A stretch of 64,000 bases of DNA from NCBI RefSeq assembly GCF_003977665.1, contig NZ_RYYV01000006.1:186001-250000 (forward strand), in the 5' to 3' direction. Both the position numbers and the translations under genes were made by a program. This stretch comes from Dyella choica. Lineage in GTDB: Bacteria > Pseudomonadota > Gammaproteobacteria > Xanthomonadales > Rhodanobacteraceae. This document shows positions 32,933 through 40,368 of the stretch, piece after piece (positions within the stretch are counted from its first letter, which is position 1; each line of letters starts with the position of its first letter). The notes below the pieces were generated by a model that made no database searches, was not told the DNA's origin, and worked only from the letters and a program-made list of their open reading frames with translations.

Positions 32933-33937
32933 ATGATGGCATCCATTGAGGCATTCCAGGGGCCCGCTGCATCGATCACCATCGATGACTTTGCCGGTTG
33001 CGATCGTCCCCTGGTCATCCGCGGCCTGGTTCGCGACTGGCCGATTGTCGAACTCGCGAGGGAGTCGGACACGGCCTTTGCGCGCCGCCTGTCGGAACTC
33101 GACAACGGCACGCCAGTGGACACGCTACTGATCCCGCCGGGCGAGGATGGCCTGGTGGGCTACAACGCCGATCTCAGCGGCTTCAATTACGAACATCACC
33201 GCGTTTCTCTTAAGCAGGGGCTGCAGCGACTGGCCCAGTACAGCCGTGAGCACAGCACGGCCGGCCTCGCTATCCAGAGCGCGCTGATTTCGGCGTGCCT
33301 GCCGGGCTTCGTGGAACAGCATGACGTGTCCTTCCTGCCGCCACACATCCAGCCGCGTCTGTGGCTCGGCAATCGGGTGGTGACGCCTGCGCACTTTGAC
33401 GAGTACTACAACATCGCCTGCGTCGTATGCGGACGCAGGGAGTTCACGGTGTTCCCGCCAGAACAGGTAAAGAATCTTTATGTCGGCCCGTTGGACTTTG
33501 CGCCGACCGGCGCGGCGATCAGCATGGCGCGGCTGGACCGCCCCGACGATCCGCGCTTCCCCAAGCTGAGGGAAGCGTTGAAGCACGCGCAACAGGCAGT
33601 GCTGGAGCCGGGCGATGCCATCTACATTCCGCCGCTATGGTGGCATCACGTGGCGTCACTGGAGCGGCTCAACGCACTGGTGAATTACTGGTGGAAGCCG
33701 ATCATGCAGGGCGTGCCCGCCACGCATTCGGCCCGCGGCTTCCTGCTGCACGGGCTGCTGAGCATGAGGGGGTTGTCGCCAGCGGAAAAAGCGGCCTGGC
33801 GGCATCTGCTGGATTACTACCTGTTCGACAGCGCGCATCCGGCTGCGCATATTCCAGAGGACAAGCGCGGCATTTTAGGGCCGTTGACGCCTGAATTGGC
33901 GGAGCAGCTCAAGCAGCTCGTCCTCAAGCAGCTGTAA
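32933..33937 (+). CDS. Cupin-like / JmjC-domain Fe(II)-2-oxoglutarate oxygenase
   Basis: A 334-residue protein of the cupin_8/JmjC type. The metal triad is visible: H154 and D156 in TPAHFDEYYNIACVVCG, and H238 or H239 in AIYIPPLWWHHVASL. The start SIEAFQGPAASITIDDFAGC and VIRGLVRDWPIVELA are the usual opening of this group. Such proteins hydroxylate protein side chains or small molecules and in xanthomonads often lie beside TonB-receptor and carbohydrate clusters, as here next to the nag genes. No RBS is visible, because the shortened repeat abuts the start codon; an internal start may be used. The gene converges on nagA. Confidence 0.82.
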   Translation: MMASIEAFQGPAASITIDDFAGCDRPLVIRGLVRDWPIVELARESDTAFARRLSELDNGTPVDTLLIPPGEDGLVGYNADLSGFNYEHHRVSLKQGLQRLAQYSREHSTAGLAIQSALISACLPGFVEQHDVSFLPPHIQPRLWLGNRVVTPAHFDEYYNIACVVCGRREFTVFPPEQVKNLYVGPLDFAPTGAAISMARLDRPDDPRFPKLREALKHAQQAVLEPGDAIYIPPLWWHHVASLERLNALVNYWWKPIMQGVPATHSARGFLLHGLLSMRGLSPAEKAAWRHLLDYYLFDSAHPAAHIPEDKRGILGPLTPELAEQLKQLVLKQL

Positions 33938-33966
33938 TTTCGTAGCTAGATCAAATTGTCGGAGGC

Positions 33967-34034
33967 GTAGGCTGGGATGACAATCCCAGCTATCCCTTGA
34001 CGAGTTTGCTGCTGGGATTTGCATCCCAGCCTAC
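33967..34034. repeat. GTAG-type REP doublet overlapping the nagA stop
   Basis: GTAGGCTGGGATGACAATCC on the left and GGGATTTGCATCCCAGCCTAC on the right. Read on the minus strand, the right-hand foot GTAG supplies the TAG stop of nagA. It lies between two convergent genes. Confidence 0.92.
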
Positions 34035-35194
34035 GCGGTAACCGCATAACGCACGCCCGCCACCCACGTCTCCTGCACCACCAGCGCATCATCCATCACC
34101 GCAAAATCCGCCTGATACCCGGCCGCCATCCGCCCATGCGTGCGGTCCAGTCCGATCCATGCCGCCGGATAGCTGCTCGCCATTCGTGACGCTTCCGCCA
34201 GCGACAGGCCGAGCGTCTGCACGGCATTGCGTACGGCGCTAGCCATGTCCAGGCCGGAGCCAGCCAGCACGCCTGCTTCGTTCTGGCAGATGCCGTCGCG
34301 CATCACGATGGTCTGGCCGTTGAGCACGTAGTTGGGATGATCGCTGCCGACAGGTGGCATTGCGTCGGTAACCAGTACGCATTTGCCGCGCGCCTTGGCC
34401 GCGATAGCGATGCGCAAAGCGGCCGGATGCACGTGATGGCCATCCACGATCAGGCCACACCAGCTGTGCGGATCATCCAGCGCTGCGCCCACCACGCCCG
34501 GATCGCGACTGGCGAGCGGTGTCATGGCGTTGTACAGATGAGTAAAGCCACAGACGCCGGCATCGAGCGCGGCGCGCGTGGTGGCGTAGGTGGCGGCGGT
34601 ATGGCCGGCCACCACCACGACACCGGCGCCAGCGAGCCGCGCGATCACTGGCAGCGGCACCTGGTCCGGCGCAAGCGTCAGCATCACCGGGCCTTTGTGT
34701 GGGGCGATCAGTGCTTCGACGTCTTCGTCATCCGGCTGGCGAAACAGGTCGGCGTTGTGAATGCCCTTGCGCGCGTTGGCGAGGAAAGGGCCTTCCACGT
34801 GGATGCCGAGAATGCCGGGGACGCGCTGCTCGATCGCATCGTCCACCGCTTGCAGGGCGGCGCGCATCTTCTCCGCGGTGTCGGTGATCAGCGTGGGCAG
34901 CATGCCGGTGCTGCCGAATTTGCGATGCGCTGCGGCCATGCCTCGCAGGGTTTCCACGCTGGGATCGTCGTTGAACAACAAGCCGCCGCCGCCGTTGACC
35001 TGTACGTCGATGAAGCCCGGCAACAGCAGATGACCCTGCAGATCGTGTTTCTGCGCATCGGCGAGGCGCGGATCGTCGTGTGCAACGATGGCGACGATGC
35101 GCTTGCCGCGCACCAGCACCGCCAGGCCTTCGCGCGGGCCGTGATCGCCGAGTACACGGCCATTGACGAGGGCGATAAGCGGATTCGGCGGCAT
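34031..35194 (-). CDS. nagA: N-acetylglucosamine-6-phosphate deacetylase
   Basis: A 387-residue amidohydrolase producing glucosamine-6-phosphate and acetate. Visible motifs: LLLPGFIDVQVNGGGGLLFN, GIHVEGPFLANARKGIHN (E134 metal ligand), VVAGHTAATYATTRAAL (H198), GFTHLYNAMTPLASRDPG (H219), DGHHVHPAALRIA and the catalytic aspartate in LVTDAMPPVG (D277). The ATG at 35194 overlaps the TAA of the SIS gene (TAATG), and the longer frame upstream is a shadow. The stop codon comes from the repeat. Together with the neighbours it gives the xanthomonad-type GlcNAc route. Confidence 0.95.
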   Translation of the reverse strand: MPPNPLIALVNGRVLGDHGPREGLAVLVRGKRIVAIVAHDDPRLADAQKHDLQGHLLLPGFIDVQVNGGGGLLFNDDPSVETLRGMAAAHRKFGSTGMLPTLITDTAEKMRAALQAVDDAIEQRVPGILGIHVEGPFLANARKGIHNADLFRQPDDEDVEALIAPHKGPVMLTLAPDQVPLPVIARLAGAGVVVVAGHTAATYATTRAALDAGVCGFTHLYNAMTPLASRDPGVVGAALDDPHSWCGLIVDGHHVHPAALRIAIAAKARGKCVLVTDAMPPVGSDHPNYVLNGQTIVMRDGICQNEAGVLAGSGLDMASAVRNAVQTLGLSLAEASRMASSYPAAWIGLDRTHGRMAAGYQADFAVMDDALVVQETWVAGVRYAVTA

Positions 35195-36258
35195 TAGACG
35201 GTCTCCGTGACCTTGCGCAGATGCGGCGGCACATCCGGATCGTAGCCGCGTGCGAGCGACAGGGCGCTGGCGGCGCGATAGAAGCTCTGCACGGCGAGCA
35301 GCGGCGTCACGATCGGGTCGATGCCGCTGGGCAGCGGCAGTGCATCGGCGCCTTGTGCGCCAGGTGCCGCCACCCACACGCGAGCGCCGCGCGAGCGGAA
35401 TTCGTTGGCGACGGCGAGGGTGTTTTCCAGCGTGCCGTCATCCTGGGCCAGGAACAGGACCGGAAAGCCATCGCCCACCAACGCCATCGGGCCATGCTTT
35501 ACCTCGGCAGCGCTGAAGGCTTCCGCGTGCAGGCCGCAGGTTTCCTTGAGCTTGAGGGCCGTTTCGAGCGCCGCACCGAAGCCGTACCCGCGCCCGACCA
35601 CGAACAGGTTGTGTACATTGACCAGTCCCTGTTCCAGCGCATTCCAGTCACCTTCCCAGCCGCGGCGCAGGTCATCGGGCAGTCGCCCAACCGCGGCGTG
35701 CAGCGCGCTGTCATTGGACCAGTGCGCGGTCAGCTGCAGCACGGCTGCAAGCGTGGCGAGATAGCTTTTGGTGGCGGCGACGCTGCGCTCGGGGCCGGCG
35801 CGCAGCGGAATGACGGTATCGGCGAGTGCGGCAAGCGGCGAATCTTCCACGTTCACCAGAGCGAGCACGTACGCGCCCGCCTGCTTGGCGGCTTCGGCGC
35901 TGCGCAACAGGTCGGGGCTTTTGCCGGATTGCGAAATCGCCACGAACAATGCGCCGTCGAGTTTGAGGTTGGCGTCGTAGATGGAGGAAATCGACGGCGA
36001 AGCCGATGCCGTGACCAGCCCGAGCCGCGTTTCGAAGACGTATTTCGCGTAGGCCGCCGCGTGGTCGGAGCTGCCGCGCGCACAGGTAACGATGAAGCGC
36101 GGCGGGTTTGCGCGCAGGCGTTCGCCGAGTGCTTTGAGGATCGACGCGTTCTGCGTAAGCTGTCGTTCGATGGCGACGGCGCTTTCCTGCGCCTCGTTGT
36201 ACATCAGGGTGTCACGAGCGGATTTCACGGGCGGCTCCGGGAGAATAAGACGCGGCAT
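35194..36258 (-). CDS. nagB-II: Glucosamine-6-phosphate deaminase, SIS-domain type (NagB-II)
   Basis: A 354-residue protein with two SIS domains (about 45-190 and 210-350), like the isomerase half of GlmS but without the glutaminase. Segments: CARGSSDHAAAYAKYVFETR, AISQSGKSPDLLRSAEAAKQ, GRGYGFGAALETALKLKETC and AEAFSAAEVKHGPMALVGDG, with ARGYDPDVPPHLRKVTETV at the end. In xanthomonads and Shewanella this NagB-II deaminates GlcN-6-P to fructose-6-P. Start: the ATG at 36258, or more likely the GTG at 36228, which has GGAG eight bases before it. Coupled to nagA by TAATG. Confidence 0.9.
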   Translation of the reverse strand: MPRLILPEPPVKSARDTLMYNEAQESAVAIERQLTQNASILKALGERLRANPPRFIVTCARGSSDHAAAYAKYVFETRLGLVTASASPSISSIYDANLKLDGALFVAISQSGKSPDLLRSAEAAKQAGAYVLALVNVEDSPLAALADTVIPLRAGPERSVAATKSYLATLAAVLQLTAHWSNDSALHAAVGRLPDDLRRGWEGDWNALEQGLVNVHNLFVVGRGYGFGAALETALKLKETCGLHAEAFSAAEVKHGPMALVGDGFPVLFLAQDDGTLENTLAVANEFRSRGARVWVAAPGAQGADALPLPSGIDPIVTPLLAVQSFYRAASALSLARGYDPDVPPHLRKVTETV

Positions 36259-36262
36259 GCAC

Positions 36263-36297
36263 CACTTCCACTCCCCGCCGGGGAGAGGATTGAAGTG
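36263..36297. repeat. Imperfect hairpin upstream of nagB-II
   Basis: CACTTC and CTCCCC pair with GGGGAG and GAAGTG around a GCC loop. It lies in the 114-bp gap between the LacI gene and nagB-II and may reduce read-through between them. No T-run. Confidence 0.45.
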
Positions 36298-36372
36298 AGG
36301 GGACAGGCTCGCCGTACAGTGGGTAGGCGCGTCGCAGATGGGTGGGGGAGTTACGGAAGAAGGGCGGGAGAA

Positions 36373-37398
36373 TCAGGTCTGCCGTGGCGGCGCGGTTGAT
36401 CCGCGCACCACCAGTTCCGGCATGAAGCCCTCGTTGGGCAATTCGGTGTCCTGCTGCAAGCCGCTGATCAGGTGCAGCGCCGCATGTCGCCCGATTTCGC
36501 TGGTCGATTGCCGCGCGGTGGTCAGGGCCGGCCAGGCCTGCTTGGAAAACGGGCTGTCTTCGAAGCCGGCAATGGACAGGTCCCATGGCACGTCCAGGCC
36601 GGCCGAGCGCGCCGCGGCCAGCACGCCCGCGGCAATCTCGTCGTTGCAGCCGAAAATAGCAGTGGGTGGCTCTTTCAGCGCCAGCAGCTTGCGTGCGCCC
36701 CGGAAGCCGTCGTCGAACGCATAGCGGCCGGGCAGGATCATTTTGCGGTTGAGCGGGATGCCGTAATCCTTCAAGGCATCCGCGTAGCCCTGGTAACGTT
36801 CCGGGCTGGAGCGGTGATGCGGCTCGCCCCACAGGAAGCCGATGCGGGTATGGCCTAGCTGGATCAGGTGTTCGGTGATGGCGTACGCCGCATCGTGATC
36901 GTCCACGTATACGCATGGCATGCCATCCCTGGGGTCCTCGCGGGCGGCGATGATGCGTACGAAGTCCACGTCGCTCGCCTTCAGCGTGGCAAGCAGCGCG
37001 GATTGCTCCGACATCGGCGGCGCCAGGATCAGGCCGGCCAGGCGCGCGCGTTGCACCAGCGAAACCAGCTCTTCGGCCAGGCCCGGCGCGGTCGAGTCGC
37101 AGGGATAGATCTGCAGGCCGAAGCCGCGCTCGCGGCAGGCCGACAGCACCCCGTTCTGCATGTCGATCACGTAATGCGCGTTCGGATTGTCGTAGACCAG
37201 GCCGATCGCATACGCGTGGGAACTGCTGCGCAAGCTGCGTGCGGAAGGATCCGGGCGATAGCCCAGCTGCTCGATCGCCCGCTCCACCTTTTCGCGGGTT
37301 TCGGGCCGTACCGCCGCCTCGTGGTTGATGACGCGCGAAACCGTCTTCAACGAAACGCCGGCGTGCTTGGCGACGTCCTTGATGGTGGGGCTGTGCAA
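36373..37398 (-). CDS. nagR: LacI-family regulator of the nag cluster (NagR-like)
   Basis: A 341-residue repressor with the HTH TIKDVAKHAGVSLKTVSRVI and the hinge RSLRSSSHAYAIG. Effector-domain landmarks are GLVYDNPNAHYVIDMQNGVL, YVDDHDAAYAITEHLIQLGH, AIFGCNDEIAAGVLAAARSA and IAGFEDSPFSKQAWPALTTA. It lies between the SIS deaminase and nagP in the same direction. In Xanthomonas a LacI regulator (NagR) controls the same gene set. Palindromes with a central AACGTT or GCGT in the nagP-glucokinase gap are likely targets. The gene symbol is by context. Confidence 0.85.
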   Translation of the reverse strand: MHSPTIKDVAKHAGVSLKTVSRVINHEAAVRPETREKVERAIEQLGYRPDPSARSLRSSSHAYAIGLVYDNPNAHYVIDMQNGVLSACRERGFGLQIYPCDSTAPGLAEELVSLVQRARLAGLILAPPMSEQSALLATLKASDVDFVRIIAAREDPRDGMPCVYVDDHDAAYAITEHLIQLGHTRIGFLWGEPHHRSSPERYQGYADALKDYGIPLNRKMILPGRYAFDDGFRGARKLLALKEPPTAIFGCNDEIAAGVLAAARSAGLDVPWDLSIAGFEDSPFSKQAWPALTTARQSTSEIGRHAALHLISGLQQDTELPNEGFMPELVVRGSTAPPRQT

Positions 37399-37505
37399 CG
37401 AGAGATCCTCCCGGGTGTCGGGTGGGCATCGTAGCCCAATGACCCGCCGAATGTCGGGGTTTGGTGGAGAGGGAGAGTGCAGGACCTGACTTCACTTCAG
37501 CTGCC

Positions 37506-38789
37506 TTAGGCGGCATGCATGCCCACGTTATGGCCGCGCACCCCGTAGTACAGGATGTACAGATAGCACGGCACGATGACAATCACGAACGCGAGCTGGA
37601 AGTCGATGTACTGCTTCAGGTGCACGAAGGCTTGCGGCAGCAGCGCGCCGCCGACGATGCCCATGATCAGCACGGCCGAGCCCAGTTCGGTGTGGCTGCC
37701 CAGCCCCTTGATCGCCAGCGGGAAGATGGCCGGCCACATCATGGCATTGGCAAAGCCCAGCGCGGCGACAAAGGCCACCGATACATAACCGTGGGTGACG
37801 AATGCGCCGATGGCGAACAGCACACCCAGCACGGCCGATACTCCCAGGTAGCTCTGTTGCGAGATGACGCGTGGGATCAGCGCCGAGCCGAGCACGTAGC
37901 CGGCCAGCATGGCCGCCATGGTGTAGGTCGTGAAGTGCGAAGTCACTTGCAGCGGCAGGCCAAAGCCCTGGCCGTAGGTGTTGATGGCATCGCCGGCCAT
38001 CACTTCCACGCCCACGTACAGGAACAGGCAAAGCACGCCCAGCCACAGGTGCGGGAAGCTGAAAATGCCGCCCTTGCCATGCCCGATCGAGCGTTCGCTG
38101 TTGGCGCCGGAAGGTTTGATCTCCGGCAGCGCGGAAAACAGGATCCAGACCGCCAGCAGCACCAGCAGCCCGGCCAGGCTCATGTACGGCCAGAACACGC
38201 GTGCGGCGAACTCATTGAGCAGGCCTTCGCGTGCCGTACCTTCGGCCATGCCGGTGACCTGGCCCAAAAACGTATCGATGCCCGTCATCACCAGCGCGCC
38301 GAAGGCCAGCGGCGCCAGCGCACCGGCCACCTTGTTGCAGATGCCCATCAGCGCAATGCGCTGGGCGGCACTGTCGATCGGGCCAAGAATGCTGATGTAG
38401 GGATTGGCGGCGGTCTGCAGCAGCGACAAACCCGCGCCGATCACGAACAAGCCGGCCAGCGCACCGGGATAGACGCGAATGCGCACGAACTGCCCGAACA
38501 CCGCCGCGCCGATGGCCATGATGATCAGCCCCAGCACCATGCCTTTCTTCATGCCGGTGCGCTTGAGTACCGCGCCGGCGGGCAGCGCGAGGACGAAGTA
38601 GGAAACATAAAACGCAAAGGGCACCAGGAAGGCGTTGATGTCGTCCAGCGTAAAGGCCACTTTCACGAACGAAATCAGCGGCCCGTTGAGCCAGGTGAAA
38701 AATCCCATGATGAAGAACAGCACGCCGATGATCAGCATCGGCAACAAGGTCGACGTGCGTGCGTCGGCGGTATATGTGGTGGAAGACAT
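37506..38789 (-). CDS. nagP: Sugar MFS transporter, FucP/NagP type
   Basis: A 427-residue, 12-span permease of the fucose/glucose-galactose subfamily. Typical segments are MLIIGVLFFIMGFFTWLNGP near the start, AFYVSYFVLALPAGAVLKRT, GLSLLQTAANPYISILGP, and FANAMMWPAIFPLAIKGLGS near the C-terminus. In Xanthomonas and Shewanella nag clusters this family imports free N-acetylglucosamine. I chose the ATG at 38789 (GGGGAAA upstream) over the earlier in-frame start. It is divergent from glucokinase, with candidate operators in between. Confidence 0.88.
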   Translation of the reverse strand: MSSTTYTADARTSTLLPMLIIGVLFFIMGFFTWLNGPLISFVKVAFTLDDINAFLVPFAFYVSYFVLALPAGAVLKRTGMKKGMVLGLIIMAIGAAVFGQFVRIRVYPGALAGLFVIGAGLSLLQTAANPYISILGPIDSAAQRIALMGICNKVAGALAPLAFGALVMTGIDTFLGQVTGMAEGTAREGLLNEFAARVFWPYMSLAGLLVLLAVWILFSALPEIKPSGANSERSIGHGKGGIFSFPHLWLGVLCLFLYVGVEVMAGDAINTYGQGFGLPLQVTSHFTTYTMAAMLAGYVLGSALIPRVISQQSYLGVSAVLGVLFAIGAFVTHGYVSVAFVAALGFANAMMWPAIFPLAIKGLGSHTELGSAVLIMGIVGGALLPQAFVHLKQYIDFQLAFVIVIVPCYLYILYYGVRGHNVGMHAA

Positions 38790-38861
38790 GTAGCGGCTTT
38801 CCCCGTGGCTGGACCCGATGCCGGCAACCGACATCCTTAAGACGTCCTTTATTGTCCTCAA

Positions 38862-38877
38862 TGCACAACGTTGTCAA
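38862..38877. promoter_or_regulatory. Candidate NagR operator 1 (upstream of nagP)
   Basis: TGCACAACGTTGTCAA contains the perfect palindrome ACAACGTTGT with a central CG, the usual form of a LacI-family operator. It lies about 75 bases before the nagP start. A related half, GACAACGTGCGTCAT, follows at 38899-38913. Confidence 0.6.
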
Positions 38878-39094
38878 TCGGCGGTCTTTTTTGGTGCCGA
38901 CAACGTGCGTCATTTGTCTCCTTCCGGAGGCCGGTCGTGATGCGTCGCAGCAGCTCGCCGCATAGGCCATTCGGCCTACAGTGCCGAGGCGAAATTAACG
39001 AAGTTTCAAATAGTTGAAAACTTTCGCTGGAAACCATGCGGATTGCCGTATCGCGCCGCCGCACGGCTCGCTGCCAGGCTGGTGTTTCCGCTTG

Positions 39095-39110
39095 TTGACA
39101 GCGTTGTCAT
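39095..39110. promoter_or_regulatory. Candidate NagR operator 2 (upstream of glucokinase)
   Basis: TTGACAGCGTTGTCAT, with perfect TGACA/TGTCA arms around GCGT. It shares CGTTGTCA with operator 1 and lies about 90 bases before the glucokinase start. The pair supports joint repression of both divergent units. Confidence 0.6.
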
Positions 39111-39200
39111 TCATGACCAGACTCCGTCAACGAATCGTGCCTGGAGGGTCGTCCCGCAAGTTTGGTGGGGCAGGCACGGCCAAAGACGTGAGGAGGGGGC

Positions 39201-40232
39201 GTGGTTCAGGCTGTCGTACATGGCAAGGCGCAATCGGCGTTGGCTCCGCAACCGGCGTTCCTGGCGGCTGATGTTGGCGGTACGCATGCGCGCATCGGGC
39301 TGGTCAGCCCGTGCGCCGACGGCCGCCGTCCCGTCACGGTGCTGGAATACCGTCGCTATGCCTGCGCCGAATGGCCCAGCCTCACCGCAGTGCTCAAGGA
39401 CTTTGTCGCGCAGCTCAGTGGCGGCACCCGCGTGGACCATTGCGCGGTGGCCAGCGCCGGTTACGTGCTGGGCGACGCCATCGTCAACGACAACCTGCCG
39501 TGGCCGGTGTCCATTCGCGACATCCGCGAGAGCCTGGGCATTTCCAGTCTTGCGGTGATCAACGACTTCGAAGCCGTCGCTTACGCCACCCAGTTCATGA
39601 CCCAGGCCGATGCTGTGCCGGTGATCGAGAGCAGCGCGCCGCAGGTGCCCGGACCCGTGTTGGTGATGGGGCCGGGCACGGGTTTGGGTTCGGCCGTGCT
39701 GCTGCCAGGCAAGCCGCACGCCACCGTGTTGGCGACCGAAGCAGGGCAGGTGTCGCTGGCACCTGGCAATGAACTGGAAATCGACATTCTGCGCTGGCTC
39801 GCACGCGATCGCGCATACGTGTCCTACGAGCATGCGCTATCCGGTCCAGGCCTGCTCAACTTGTACAACGCCATCTGTGCGCTGCGCGGTGCGAAACCGG
39901 GCTTGCAACTGCCGGCCGAAGTGACGCGCAGCGCGGTGGAGCGCAGCGACGCTGCAGCGGTCGAAGCCTTGAACGTGTTCTGCGGACTGCTCGGCAGCTT
40001 CGTCGGCGATCTCGTGCTGCTGTACGGCGCCCGCGGCGGGGTTTACCTCGCCGGCGGCATCCTGCCGCAGATCCGCGGCCTGCTGCTGTCGAGCACCTTT
40101 GCGGAGCGCTACTTCAACAAGGGCGTGATGCGCCCTTTTCTGCAGCAGGTACCTGTTCGACTGATGGAGCACGGCCAGCTCGGCGTGATCGGCGCCGCCG
40201 GCTTGTATCTGGATGGTCAGCACGCGCCTTGA
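39201..40232 (+). CDS. glk: Glucokinase / GlcNAc kinase of the nag cluster
   Basis: A 343-residue bacterial glucokinase-type (Glk) protein. The phosphate loop FLAADVGGTHARIGLV is at about 20-35, the substrate loop NDNLPWPVSI and LAVINDFEAVAYATQF at about 95-130, and GPGTGLGSAVLL follows. The start is a GTG directly behind AGGAGGGGGC. In Xanthomonas nag clusters a Glk-family enzyme phosphorylates N-acetylglucosamine after import by NagP; this one is placed for that job, although plain glucose activity is possible. The last codons fold into a perfect hairpin with the stop codon in the loop. Confidence 0.85.
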   Translation: MVQAVVHGKAQSALAPQPAFLAADVGGTHARIGLVSPCADGRRPVTVLEYRRYACAEWPSLTAVLKDFVAQLSGGTRVDHCAVASAGYVLGDAIVNDNLPWPVSIRDIRESLGISSLAVINDFEAVAYATQFMTQADAVPVIESSAPQVPGPVLVMGPGTGLGSAVLLPGKPHATVLATEAGQVSLAPGNELEIDILRWLARDRAYVSYEHALSGPGLLNLYNAICALRGAKPGLQLPAEVTRSAVERSDAAAVEALNVFCGLLGSFVGDLVLLYGARGGVYLAGGILPQIRGLLLSSTFAERYFNKGVMRPFLQQVPVRLMEHGQLGVIGAAGLYLDGQHAP

Positions 40233-40242
40233 GGCGCGTGCT
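40219..40242 (+). terminator. Hairpin spanning the glucokinase stop codon
   Basis: AGCACGCGCC-TTGA-GGCGCGTGCT: a perfect 10-bp stem with the TGA stop in the loop. No T-run follows, so termination would be weak or the hairpin may protect the message end. Confidence 0.5.
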
Positions 40243-40368
40243 CGAGTCAGATGTAGAGGGTAGAGGAAGGTTTTAAAACGAACCGGGCGCAAGCCCATAT
40301 GCCACCGCAGTACGGACATGCCGCGAACATTTGCCGTGCTGAAAAAACGCCTCTGAGGGGAGGAAGCC

